From: a virus
Virus record (IMG/VR): IMGVR_UViG_3300020020_000063
Span: 1 to 46,262 of that record
DNA: 46,262 nt
Direction: 5' to 3' (one strand)
Both the position numbers and the translations under genes were made by a program. The notes under the pieces were generated by a model that was not told where the DNA came from, made no database searches, and saw only the letters and a program-made list of their open reading frames with translations. How positions within the stretch are numbered: position 1 is the stretch's first letter; every line of letters starts with the position of its first letter. Below are positions 1 through 6,404 of the stretch, piece by piece.

Positions 1-221
1 TTGACCCGCTGGTAGGGGTGTTCTCCCCTAAGACGCCAAACGGTTTCCGCAGCACCCCCCACTGTCTTACCACTTCTGTTGCCTCCAAGAAGAAGCCTGC
101 CTGTCTTAAGCGACTTGTGAAACTCAACTTGCACCTCGTGAGGGACGTAGCCGAAAATGTTTGGTCTTACCGCACTTTGTTTCAGCCCTTGAAGAAAGAG
201 CTGTTGAAAATCAGAAGCCAT
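1..221 (-). CDS. terL: terminase large subunit, N-terminal fragment cut by contig end (copy 1)
   Basis: This is the first 73 codons of the packaging ATPase, read leftward from ATG 221 and running off the window. It matches residues 1-73 of the complete gene at 43435-44910, including the Walker A motif GGNRSGKT (residues 46-53), with a few base changes such as QVEF for QIEF and AVRPN for AIRPN. The start overlaps the end of the small terminase gene by 11 nt. The truncation is a property of the contig end rather than of a real gene, because the same locus is intact at the other end. Confidence 0.85.
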   Translation of the reverse strand, partial: MASDFQQLFLQGLKQSAVRPNIFGYVPHEVQVEFHKSLKTGRLLLGGNRSGKTVGGAAETVWRLRGEHPYQRV

Positions 222-921
222 TTTCTTGCTCCGCCGGGTCCTCCGGACCTTCTACAGGGAGGATCTCCCGTACCGGTATAGCACTCAGGTGCGCCCGGGC
301 GGGCGTTGAAGAACGGGGGAAAAGTACGGCCTCCAGGTCGTCTGCCACCTGCATTAAAAGCTCAGCCGGCAACCGCCGTTGCAGAACCTCCAGCATTTTT
401 GAGGCCAGTTCACGAGCGTCCTGGTTAATTGTAACGTTGACAGCGCCCTTGGCGCTGGGAGTGTACCGCCCCGTCATCTCGAAGTACAGTTTCATCGCCG
501 CAACGTTTCCGCCGCTAGCTTCTCGTTCCAGCGCTTGAAGTACCCTGTGCTCGGAGTTTTCGAACCTTTTGTCTGCCTCGTTACGTAGTACGCGAGCGAA
601 GGCAGGGTCACGAAGCCACGCGCTGTACTCTGTGCCGGTTACCTTGCACTCCTTCAATTTGAAGGCGAGCGGCTTTGTGTTCGTCGGGTCAAACAGCACC
701 CGAAGGAACTCCATTTGCTTCCCGGTTAGGAAAGTCTCCCCGTCAAGCGGAACCCCAATTGAAACAAGGTGCTTCTTGAGCGACGGGTTAGACAAGGCGG
801 AGTCGAACCGCTCCGCGGTTAAGTTGACGTTGTACTCTCTGTTGAACTCAGGAAGAGAAGGCAATCTGCCGGACTGCCAGTAAAAGGCCTCTAGACACGC
901 TGCAAAGTCTGATTGCTTCAT
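211..921 (-). CDS. terS: terminase small subunit-like protein (copy 1)
   Basis: This 236-residue protein is thought to bind phage DNA and hand it to the large terminase. The central part has the layout of phage small terminases of the helix-turn-helix type: a helical segment around KQMEFLRVLFD, then YSAWLRDPAF, then GGNVAAMKLYFEMTGRY (roughly residues 75-155). An acidic tail of variable sequence follows. Its ATG overlaps the stop of the upstream HTH gene (ATGA) and its end overlaps terL, so the three genes are translationally coupled. The copy at 44900-45610 differs mainly in the last 17 residues and around residue 55. Assignment rests on motif resemblance plus position next to terL. Confidence 0.75.
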   Translation of the reverse strand: MKQSDFAACLEAFYWQSGRLPSLPEFNREYNVNLTAERFDSALSNPSLKKHLVSIGVPLDGETFLTGKQMEFLRVLFDPTNTKPLAFKLKECKVTGTEYSAWLRDPAFARVLRNEADKRFENSEHRVLQALEREASGGNVAAMKLYFEMTGRYTPSAKGAVNVTINQDARELASKMLEVLQRRLPAELLMQVADDLEAVLFPRSSTPARAHLSAIPVREILPVEGPEDPAEQENGF

Positions 922-1361
922 TTTTCACTGAACCCGTCGTAGCCGACCTGAATAAAACCCTGGAGAAGGTTCTGCGGAAGGTAGTCGTCGTCAGGGTGGT
1001 TCAACATCTTCCACACTTCTGCTGGCTGAATACAGAACCTGTCCGCGAACTGGAACGGCTTTAAACCTAGCTTCGCGAGAAGTTGGGTGAAATTCCTGGC
1101 TCGCGGGAGTCCTACAGGGAAGTTCCTCCTTCGTTTATCTTGACGGAAGTGTTGGTACTCTTGATAAGAAAGGGGCTCGATGTGAGGTCTGTAGACTGTG
1201 GGAATTGAAAGGTAGCAACCTAGTTCGGAGAATTGAATGGTTGGCACGGACGTGTTGAGCGAAGCGGCGAAGCTGGCCCTGGTCACGCCGGCGGGGCGTA
1301 ATTTCCGCAAGGGGTTCTCCCTGGTCAGGGCAGGTGTAGAGGGAGTTTCGGTGTACGTCAT
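918..1361 (-). CDS. HTH-type DNA-binding protein, first gene of late operon (copy 1)
   Basis: This 147-residue protein has two helix-turn-helix-like segments: around residues 27-45 (RASFAASLNTSVPTIQ) and around 92-130 (FTQLLAKLGLKPFQFADRF). It is the first gene of the leftward arm and is coupled to the small terminase by an ATGA overlap. It could be a late regulator or a packaging-site recognition protein; the sequence does not decide. ATG 1361 lies seven bases after a TATAGT hexamer, so translation may be leaderless. The copy at the other contig end differs mostly inside the first putative recognition helix. Confidence 0.6.
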   Translation of the reverse strand: MTYTETPSTPALTRENPLRKLRPAGVTRASFAASLNTSVPTIQFSELGCYLSIPTVYRPHIEPLSYQEYQHFRQDKRRRNFPVGLPRARNFTQLLAKLGLKPFQFADRFCIQPAEVWKMLNHPDDDYLPQNLLQGFIQVGYDGFSEK

Positions 1362-1395
1362 GGATGCTACTATATATGCAGGCGTCGGCGGGTGT
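1334..1395 (-). promoter_or_regulatory. leaderless late promoter of the leftward operon
   Basis: Read leftward, GGGACA is followed after 18 nt by TATAGT, then AGCATCC, then the ATG at 1361. The -10 therefore ends only seven bases before the start codon, no Shine-Dalgarno is possible, and the mRNA should begin at or within a base or two of the ATG. The same bases are kept in the diverged second copy (46023-46084). The -35 is poor, so activator help is possible. Confidence 0.5.
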
Positions 1396-1547
1396 CCCGG
1401 CAGGGGCCGCCTAAAACGAGGGCAATAAAGTTGAACTGAAATAAAACCTTGTTCATGGAAAAATTATGGGTAGGATAAGCATTCTGATGCACGGGGGGTA
1501 TATTACAATCAGGTGTCAATTTCGTTACTATTTGCGTCCGCAACAAA

Positions 1548-1613
1548 GCAAGCGCTTGGTCGTTGTAAACGAGTGTTTAGACTAGCATAAATTCGAAACC
1601 GAGCAAGCGCTTG
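1548..1613. repeat. paired palindromic operator-like sites CAAGCGCTTG
   Basis: Two identical 13-nt words GCAAGCGCTTGGT, each centred on a perfect 10-nt palindrome, start at 1548 and 1603, 55 bp apart. A further copy is at 46237-46249 in the diverged duplicate. A central CG with flanking symmetric A/T-rich half sites is the layout of LacI/GalR-family operators. No LacI-type gene is visible in the window, so if this is an operator the binder may be a host protein or the HTH protein at 918-1361. Confidence 0.5.
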
Positions 1614-1647
1614 GTTGTTTAGAGCGTTCGTTTCAATCGAACGGTAC

Positions 1648-1675
1648 ATGACAAATGTTGTAACACGACTATACC
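1648..1675 (+). promoter_or_regulatory. weak rightward early promoter candidate
   Basis: ATGACA (1648-1653) and TATACC (1670-1675) are separated by 16 nt. An alternative pair is TTGTAA (1658-1663) and CGATAT (1681-1686) with 17 nt. Either would give a leader of about 110-125 nt before the gene at 1806, containing a stable hairpin. Neither pair is close to consensus; the position rather than the score suggests a promoter here. Confidence 0.3.
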
Positions 1676-1805
1676 TTATTCGATATTGCCAGATCGGCCC
1701 GGGAGGCGCATACTGGCCCTATCAGCAAGCGACCCGAGCGAAGGGGCTGAGGATCAGCGGGCAAGGCGCCCGCCGGATCATACCTCAAGAAAGAGGAAAT
1801 AAACA

Positions 1806-2567
1806 ATGGCTGACGCAATGATGACGCCTGCCCTTGAGCGGCTCAGGGAACTGAGCAACCGTTACAAGGCAGCGCATGCCCGCCACACCGAGTCTGACAC
1901 GCCGCTCTTCAAGGCGTGGAAGGACAACGTCGCGAAGAAGGCAGAGTCATCGACGGTCGAGCTTCCTTCCGAACCCTTCACTTCCCTCGTGGAGACTGCA
2001 TCGGCGTCGGAGGATGCCACGACTCTGATCTCTCTCCTCACGGAGATGGAGAAGGTTCGCGAGACCATCGAGTCCTTCCTTCACTCCATGTTCTCTGCGG
2101 AGACGCATGAGATGCGAGGCGAAAGCCTTTCTCGTGAAGAGCTGGACAGTCTCTGGAAGGAGACGAACACTCTCTTCGAGAAGGTGCTGGGCATGGAAGA
2201 GGTCGGCTTCGTGACGAAGGAGGAGATCTCTTCCTTCTGCGCCACGAAGTGGACGGAGCCCGAACCGGCTTCCAAGCGCAAGCCACGGTTCGTCTGGGCT
2301 CACCCCGGGCGAGTCATGGAAGAGCGGGGAACCCAAGTTCGGGAGAACTCCAAGTCGTTCAAGATCGTCGTAGACGGCGAGGTCGTTGGCAATGATCGCG
2401 CTCTCGGTGTCGCCACGATGAAGTACCTGGGGATCTCTGTCGGTGATCTCAAGGTGCGCTTCGAGAAGGCTCACGGTGAAGGGTCCTTCACGGACCACGC
2501 AAACTACGAGGGCCGTACCATCGTCGTGAACGACAAGACAGTCGAACTTCGGCTCGTCAAGAAGTGA
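1806..2567 (+). CDS. hypothetical early protein, 253 aa
   Basis: Not recognised. ATG 1806 follows AGAAAGAGG at a good distance. The first 130 residues look helical and charged. Residues about 183-250 look like a compact alpha/beta domain (SFKIVVDGEVVG ... ISVGDLKVRF ... TIVVNDKTVELRLV). A domain of similar outline ends the protein encoded at 12810-13625, so the two may be distant paralogues. As first gene of the rightward arm it is likely expressed immediately after infection. A strong hairpin follows it. Confidence 0.7.
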   Translation: MADAMMTPALERLRELSNRYKAAHARHTESDTPLFKAWKDNVAKKAESSTVELPSEPFTSLVETASASEDATTLISLLTEMEKVRETIESFLHSMFSAETHEMRGESLSREELDSLWKETNTLFEKVLGMEEVGFVTKEEISSFCATKWTEPEPASKRKPRFVWAHPGRVMEERGTQVRENSKSFKIVVDGEVVGNDRALGVATMKYLGISVGDLKVRFEKAHGEGSFTDHANYEGRTIVVNDKTVELRLVKK

Positions 2568-2573
2568 GGGTTA

Positions 2574-2616
2574 GACTCAACCGGGAGGTTGAGTCTTTCC
2601 CCCACCGCTTGGTGGG
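2574..2616 (+). terminator. tandem intergenic hairpins
   Basis: GACTCAACC (2574-2582) pairs with GGTTGAGTC (2587-2595) around a GGGA loop and is followed by TTTCCC. A second hairpin, CCCACC/GGTGGG (2601-2606/2611-2616), follows directly. The next gene's Shine-Dalgarno (CTGGAGG) starts within 10 nt and no promoter lies between. The pair may therefore be a partial terminator or an mRNA-processing/stability element. Confidence 0.6.
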
Positions 2617-2635
2617 AATCAACTGGAGGTTAGAA

Positions 2636-2791
2636 ATGCCCGAGAAGACTGGCGCCGCCCTGCTCAAGGAGTACTTCGGGTACCGCGCCGGACAGAAGCT
2701 GACCGATTTCGCGGCCGAGCTGAAGTCGCTGTCGCCCGAGGAGAAGACCCAGCTCGAAACCGGAATCCGCAACGGGACTCTCACGTACTAA
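2636..2791 (+). CDS. small hypothetical protein, 51 aa
   Basis: Not recognised. ATG 2636 sits behind CTGGAGG. The protein has an aromatic/basic first half (LLKEYFGYRAGQ) and a helical acidic second half (SLSPEEKTQLETGIRNG). The stop overlaps the ATG of the next gene (TAATG), indicating coupled translation. It lies in a cluster of four tiny early genes, typical of phage host-takeover proteins, although nothing proves that role here. Confidence 0.65.
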   Translation: MPEKTGAALLKEYFGYRAGQKLTDFAAELKSLSPEEKTQLETGIRNGTLTY

Positions 2792-2910
2792 TGTACATGA
2801 CCGTCGAGGACCGCGAGAGCTACCAACAGCAGGTTTGGGAAGAGAACCTGCACGCCCTAATCGAGGACGACGTCGACTTCGTCGAGCTCGAAGACATCCT
2901 GAACAGCTAG
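2791..2910 (+). CDS. acidic micro-protein, 39 aa
   Basis: Not recognised. ATG 2791 overlaps the preceding stop (TAATG), so it is read by re-initiation. About one third of the residues are Asp or Glu (for example LIEDDVDFVELEDIL), the kind of composition seen in small DNA-mimic or inhibitor proteins. That is only a resemblance in charge. The codons use the same preferences as its neighbours, which supports real coding. Confidence 0.55.
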   Translation: MYMTVEDRESYQQQVWEENLHALIEDDVDFVELEDILNS

Positions 2911-2918
2911 TGGCGACG

Positions 2919-2946
2919 GGAGGACACTCCTTAGGGAGTGTCTTCC
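2919..2946 (+). promoter_or_regulatory. conserved intergenic hairpin, type GGGAGG...CTTCC (copy 1)
   Basis: Bases 2919-2930 pair with 2935-2946 in a 12-bp stem with one G-U pair. The flanks GACGGGAGG and CTTCCAGCCCCTA are shared with the hairpin at 6117-6144, while the inner stem sequence differs but still pairs. There is no U-tract. The next gene's ribosome site (AGAAAGG) follows about 10 nt later. Confidence 0.6.
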
Positions 2947-2970
2947 AGCCCCTACTAGAAAGGTTCAACA

Positions 2971-3102
2971 ATGGCGACACTCTATAGCTGCTACGTCTGC
3001 GGTGAGGACCTCGACGAAGACTGCACGGTCCTTCCCGTCGCCGACGAGGAATACCAAGAAATGCCCTTCTGCCCAGCTTGCCTTGACGAAATGGAGTGGT
3101 GA
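2971..3102 (+). CDS. small zinc-ribbon-like protein, 43 aa
   Basis: ATG 2971 follows AGAAAGG. Two Cys pairs, CYVC (residues 7-10) and CPAC (34-37), can bind one zinc ion in the manner of a zinc ribbon; the rest is acidic. Small zinc-binding phage proteins often bind nucleic acids or host transcription proteins, but no function can be assigned. The stop overlaps the next ATG (TGATG). Confidence 0.6.
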   Translation: MATLYSCYVCGEDLDEDCTVLPVADEEYQEMPFCPACLDEMEW

Positions 3103-3257
3103 TGCGAGTCTGGATCTTCGACCCCACGTCACGGTTTCACCGTGAGGCTGGCTCTATCGCTTGGGTGCATCCCGACGGTTGCGCCGTAGGTGTCAAGCTC
3201 GACCACTACGGACCAGCACCGCTTCCTTTCTACCCGAGGGAGGTCATAGCCTTCTAG
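3102..3257 (+). CDS. small hypothetical protein, 51 aa
   Basis: Not recognised. It is coupled to the zinc-ribbon gene by a TGATG overlap. It is rich in aromatic residues, Pro and Gly (VWIFDPTSRFH, PDGCAVGV, PAPLPFYP), consistent with a small beta-rich fold. It is the last gene before a strong terminator. Confidence 0.55.
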   Translation: MRVWIFDPTSRFHREAGSIAWVHPDGCAVGVKLDHYGPAPLPFYPREVIAF

Positions 3258-3290
3258 AAAGGGACCTCGAAAGAGGTCCCTTTCTACTTT
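3258..3290 (+). terminator. Rho-independent terminator of the first early operon
   Basis: AAAGGGACCTC (3258-3268) pairs with GAGGTCCCTTT (3273-3283) around GAAA, followed by CTACTTTT. The stem is 11 bp with a stable tetraloop and sits directly behind the stop at 3257. Confidence 0.85.
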
Positions 3291-3602
3291 TATCCCTTCG
3301 GGACAAAACGCGTTACCCGAACCCGGTCCTAAGAACGGGTTACCCAAACTTCGGGTGAACTAAACCCTCTACAGTGACTAGCTTGGAGTCTTTCGAGTGT
3401 TCAGGTAGTAAGTGTCACTTAATAAGTGGTAGGTGCGAGGCTTGGGAAGAAGTACGTAGTACTTCCCCAAGCCAGTCACAGACTGAGTGAATCGCATAAC
3501 CGCAGGTCAGAGGGGGTGCAGCACGTAATTTCACCCTACTCGCCCTGTGAATCCGTACTCAGTATATGAATTCACTCTATTAACGATCAACAACATTTCC
3601 CC
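3284..3602. other. intergenic region with several hairpins, no gene
   Basis: About 320 nt without a convincing ORF. Visible elements are CCCTTCGGG near 3293; an imperfect nest built on AACCCG/CGGGTT near 3320-3344; the word CCCTCTACAG at 3364; and a long hairpin at 3439-3473 in which GGCTTGGG pairs with CCCAAGCC and GAAGTAC with GTACTTC around GTA, giving 15 bp with a 2-nt bulge. It ends in the promoter at 3603. A small RNA or a replication/packaging signal is possible. Confidence 0.5.
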
Positions 3603-3637
3603 TTGCGTATTTACATGCCGTGTGCTATACTTCTCCC
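3603..3637 (+). promoter_or_regulatory. leaderless promoter
   Basis: TTGCGT (3603-3608), a 17-nt spacer, TATACT (3626-3631), then TCTCCC and the ATG at 3638. With six bases between the -10 and the ATG, transcription should start at the A of the start codon. There is no Shine-Dalgarno. Confidence 0.75.
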
Positions 3638-3805
3638 ATGACACCACTAGCCAACGCCATAATGGCAATGCTGCACGCCGGAGCGACTCTTGACCTTGCC
3701 GAAAAGATTTACGCTAGGAAGGCAGAAGCACTTCGTAAGCAGAAGATCACAGCAGCCTTTCCAGACGATGAATTACCTGAAACGGGACCTGTAGATGGCT
3801 TCTGA
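3638..3805 (+). CDS. small hypothetical protein, 55 aa, leaderless
   Basis: Not recognised. The start is chosen because the promoter at 3603-3631 puts the transcript end at ATG 3638; an earlier in-frame start would lie upstream of the transcript. The protein is helical and Ala-rich at the N-terminus (LANAIMAMLHAGATLDLAEKI), then basic, then acidic. It overlaps the next gene by 11 nt and probably forms an operon with it and the helicase genes. Confidence 0.6.
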   Translation: MTPLANAIMAMLHAGATLDLAEKIYARKAEALRKQKITAAFPDDELPETGPVDGF

Positions 3806-4169
3806 GGATCTAATCAAGGCGCTTGCTTCAACTAAAACAGTGGCAGAACTTCTTGAGGATCCCACGTTAAACTTAGACAGAATCTCGCTAAACAACGCCT
3901 TAGCCTACCTTCACAAGAAAAGGCTAATCAAGAAGGCAAACATTGGTACTCTCTACGTGGCGGCTGATACGAATGCAAGAGAATATCCGGACGAACTATC
4001 AATACGGCGTCGAGCTATTATGCTGCTTGACGACCCAGGCACCGGCGTACTCAAGACATTGAGAGGAGTACTTGGCCTTCTCAATGAGGAAACACATGAG
4101 AATTATAAGATATACGATGCTGACAAGTACGAGCTGGTAGAGAAACAGGACAACGAGACTTGGCGCTAA
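3795..4169 (+). CDS. winged-helix-like DNA-binding protein, 124 aa
   Basis: The N-terminal half reads like a winged helix-turn-helix: KTVAELLEDPTLNLDRIS, then SLNNALAYLHKKRLIKKA as recognition helix, then IGTLYVA as wing (residues about 13-58). The second half is charged and helical. It is likely a phage transcription regulator, placed directly before the helicase genes and carrying their promoter inside its end. No family name can be given with certainty. Confidence 0.6.
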   Translation: MASEDLIKALASTKTVAELLEDPTLNLDRISLNNALAYLHKKRLIKKANIGTLYVAADTNAREYPDELSIRRRAIMLLDDPGTGVLKTLRGVLGLLNEETHENYKIYDADKYELVEKQDNETWR

Positions 4170-4180
4170 CTCACATAAAC

Positions 4181-4209
4181 TTGACAACACTTCCTGAAAG
4201 GCGCATAAT
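4181..4209 (+). promoter_or_regulatory. sigma70-type promoter before the split helicase
   Basis: TTGACA (4181-4186), 17 nt, CATAAT (4204-4209). The words TTGACAACA and GGCGCATAAT recur in the promoter at 7221. Transcription would start near 4216, which rules out the in-frame ATG at 4208 for this mRNA and favours GTG 4244, preceded by GGAGCGAGGA. Confidence 0.75.
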
Positions 4210-4243
4210 GCGCATAATAGGCGCAACGACGGAGCGAGGACAA

Positions 4244-4738
4244 GTGGAAGAAGTTAGCACAGCAAGGGAAAGGCTGGCTGAGTTACAAGAACTCAAAGTT
4301 CTTGTACGCTACAACCAAGCCAATACCAAGTCTCGAGTTACCGAATTGCGCGAACAAATTGCAGCGCTGGACAATCAACGTCGCTCCGCAATTGAGTACC
4401 TGGACGCAATGCAGCAGCTGATGGACAGGCTCTCACGAGAAGAGCTTGAGCTGCAAGCGAAGCTCGAAGAAGAGCCAGACCTGACTTCTCCAGAAATGCA
4501 GCGAGCACTAGCTAAGCTGAAGGAGATTCACGGAGTCGACCAGAACACTGGTGACATTCTGAACTACAAGCCCTACCAGCTTCAAGCCATCATCTTCATC
4601 CTGGACAGGCACTTCCGTCCTCGTAAGACAAAGGGTGCAATTGAAGGAGATGACACCGGGCTAGGTAAGACGGCAATAGTGGCAGGACTTCTCCAGCTAA
4701 TGGAGAACGAAGAGCAGTTCCAAGGAGCAAGCAACTGA
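4244..4738 (+). CDS. SNF2-type helicase, N-terminal part (coiled coil + Walker A)
   Basis: This 164-residue protein carries a coiled coil (about residues 10-80), the KPYQLQAI segment that precedes the ATPase core, and Walker A DDTGLGKT (136-143). It then ends 21 residues later. Motifs Ia to VI are encoded by the next ORF in another frame, so neither ORF alone is a complete ATPase. The start is GTG 4244, in keeping with the promoter at 4181; TTG 4160 and ATG 4208 are alternatives. The stop overlaps the next ATG (TGATG), and AAGGAG lies ten bases before that ATG. Confidence 0.7.
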   Translation: MEEVSTARERLAELQELKVLVRYNQANTKSRVTELREQIAALDNQRRSAIEYLDAMQQLMDRLSREELELQAKLEEEPDLTSPEMQRALAKLKEIHGVDQNTGDILNYKPYQLQAIIFILDRHFRPRKTKGAIEGDDTGLGKTAIVAGLLQLMENEEQFQGASN

Positions 4739-6111
4739 TGGACGTTCTCTGGCTAACCAAGCAAAGCCTCACAAAGACTTCCTCGCAAGAGTGCAAGTCA
4801 TGGGGCTTCACGATGTTCCCGGTTCTCGGGACTTCACCTCAGAAGTGCGGAACGTTCGATCTGCTGGCTTCGTTTGATCAGCCTCTGCACATCACCACGA
4901 ACTACGAGTCCGTGAACAACAAGGACTTCTTCAACCGCTTACGCTCCCGTAAGTGGGGCGTGATCGTGATTGACGAGGTACACAAGCTCAAGGGCGGCGC
5001 TAACTCTACGCCTACAACTGTTTGGAGAAACACAGCCGACCTTCTTATTGAGCAGGTAACTGTTCACGGTTGCTTCCCAGTCTTCATGACTGGGTCGATT
5101 GTGAACAACAAGCTCGAAGAGATCTGGGCTTATCTTCATCCCCTCGACCCCGAGCGTTTCCCATCTCTGCGGCATTTCCAGCGGACCTTCGGCCGTAAGA
5201 ACTGGGTCACTGGTGTCCTGGAGATTGATCAAGACAGGTTGCTCGGACTTCTCGCTCCCAACATGATCCGTCGTGGCAAGGATGAAGTTGGCGAGCAGCT
5301 TCCTCCCAAGAACTACATGCCCGACGAGTGGATTACTCTCGACCCGAAGGACGAGATCACCGAACTCTACATGGACTTGCAGCGCAAGGCTTTCATCGGG
5401 GTCAAGAAGGACTTGGACTCGATGGATGACGACGCGACTCTCTCCATTGGAAACGTGATCCAGCGGATTCACTATCTCCGGACAGCACTTGTTGCACCTG
5501 GAACCTTCCGGTTCAACGAGTACTCCATTGATGACGAGACCGGAGAGCGTTCCGTTTCCTTCATTGAGCGGAAGATGACGTTCAAGCCTCCGTATCCCAA
5601 GCTCGACGCAGTGTTCGAGAAGGTGTGTGAACTTCGGGACCAGGGTGAGAACGTAATCGTCTATTCCGCTCAGTACAACCGTCCGTTGGAGTACCTGTAC
5701 GATCTGTTCACAGCGTGCGGCCATAGCTGTGACAAGATTGTAGGGGGGTCGGACACTTCTGCCGTACAACGACGGTTCCAGCAGAACGAGACACAGATTC
5801 TGCTGATCAACATGAGAACTGGGGCAGAAGGACTCAACCTGCACCGCTGTGACAGGTGGCCAGGTGGAGCTTCCCACGTAGTCTTCATTGACTCGTGGTG
5901 GAACCCCGAGTCGGAACGACAGGCTGAAGACAGGACTTGGAGGATTGGAACAAACCGGCCAGTCTTCATCCACCGGGTTCATGTCGAAGGGACAATTGAT
6001 GAGCTGATGATCGCCATCAAGAACCACAAGAAGAAGATTGCCTCTGGCATAGCAGACGCAGAAGAACTGCGAGTCGGGGACTGGAAAGATCTCCTCAAGA
6101 AGTTCATCTGA
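4738..6111 (+). CDS. SNF2-type helicase, C-terminal part (motifs Ia-VI)
   Basis: This 457-residue protein begins at motif Ia (DVLWLTKQSL), carries Walker B DEVH (79-82), the motif III-like MTGS (117-120), and a second RecA lobe with MRTGAEGLNLH and the motif VI QAEDRTWRIG. These are the helicase signatures of SNF2/Rad54-like remodelling ATPases, but Walker A lies on the preceding polypeptide. Its own ribosome site (AAGGAG) and the TGATG overlap suggest separate translation of two subunits, possibly equimolar. A frameshift-made fusion or a sequencing frameshift are the alternatives. Confidence 0.8.
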   Translation: MDVLWLTKQSLTKTSSQECKSWGFTMFPVLGTSPQKCGTFDLLASFDQPLHITTNYESVNNKDFFNRLRSRKWGVIVIDEVHKLKGGANSTPTTVWRNTADLLIEQVTVHGCFPVFMTGSIVNNKLEEIWAYLHPLDPERFPSLRHFQRTFGRKNWVTGVLEIDQDRLLGLLAPNMIRRGKDEVGEQLPPKNYMPDEWITLDPKDEITELYMDLQRKAFIGVKKDLDSMDDDATLSIGNVIQRIHYLRTALVAPGTFRFNEYSIDDETGERSVSFIERKMTFKPPYPKLDAVFEKVCELRDQGENVIVYSAQYNRPLEYLYDLFTACGHSCDKIVGGSDTSAVQRRFQQNETQILLINMRTGAEGLNLHRCDRWPGGASHVVFIDSWWNPESERQAEDRTWRIGTNRPVFIHRVHVEGTIDELMIAIKNHKKKIASGIADAEELRVGDWKDLLKKFI

Positions 6112-6116
6112 GGACG

Positions 6117-6144
6117 GGAGGTTAGCCCCACGGGGCTAGCTTCC
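6117..6144 (+). promoter_or_regulatory. conserved intergenic hairpin, type GGGAGG...CTTCC (copy 2)
   Basis: Bases 6117-6129 pair with 6132-6144 over 13 bp including two G-U pairs. The outer bases and the tail CTTCCAGCCCCTA match the hairpin at 2919-2946. The inner bases differ in both arms and keep pairing, which argues for selection on the RNA fold. Confidence 0.6.
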
Positions 6145-6170
6145 AGCCCCTAGATGCAATTGGAGAAGTG

Positions 6171-6404
6171 ATGAACTACAGAGAATACCAAAGAAAACAA
6201 CGACAGCTGAATCACTGGTCGCTGAGCCTTCCCGGGACTCAGGATCTTCGCTTCTCAAAGGAGGGAGCGGAAGCCGCCACAAGAATGAGGCAAGAACTAG
6301 AGGACGAGCTTCTCTTCATCCTGCCTATGGGAACCGGTTACGCGGAAGGCGTGGGGCTTCCATGGGCCGACTACATCATGACGGGGGCATTGTGCAGCCA
6401 CTGA
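6171..6404 (+). CDS. hypothetical protein, 77 aa
   Basis: Not recognised. TTGGAGAAG precedes GTG 6168/ATG 6171; ATG is chosen. The protein is rich in Gln, Arg and Tyr at its N-terminus (MNYREYQRKQRQ) with a helical middle (AATRMRQELEDELLF). It is the first of a run of closely packed small genes after the helicase pair and overlaps the next gene by about 13 nt. Confidence 0.55.
   Translation: MNYREYQRKQRQLNHWSLSLPGTQDLRFSKEGAEAATRMRQELEDELLFILPMGTGYAEGVGLPWADYIMTGALCSH

Larger units (their letters stand above)
1362..1805. other. divergent control region between the two gene arms
   Basis: This 444-nt stretch holds no gene. It contains the leftward late promoter, two copies of the palindrome CAAGCGCTTG (1549-1558 and 1604-1613), an inverted repeat CGTTCG/CGAACG (1625-1630/1638-1643), a weak rightward promoter candidate near 1648-1675, and a structured leader with hairpin GCGGGC/GCCCGC (1757-1762/1768-1773). 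AT-rich stretches lie at about 1430-1510. It is the natural switch point between early (rightward) and late (leftward) transcription. Its first part is repeated at the contig end. Confidence 0.7.

Noticed and set aside
1-1573. att sites or a transposon explaining the duplicated ends
   Set aside because: No integrase or transposase gene and no short target duplication; the repeat lies at the two contig ends and contains packaging genes.
1615-1821. 68-codon ORF in the divergent control region
   Set aside because: It has no ribosome site, covers the structured leader, and runs into the start of the gene at 1806.
4939-6027. 362-codon ORF on the minus strand opposite the helicase
   Set aside because: It is the mirror of a gene with clear helicase motifs, has no ribosome site and no recognisable domain; long antisense frames are common over such codon usage.
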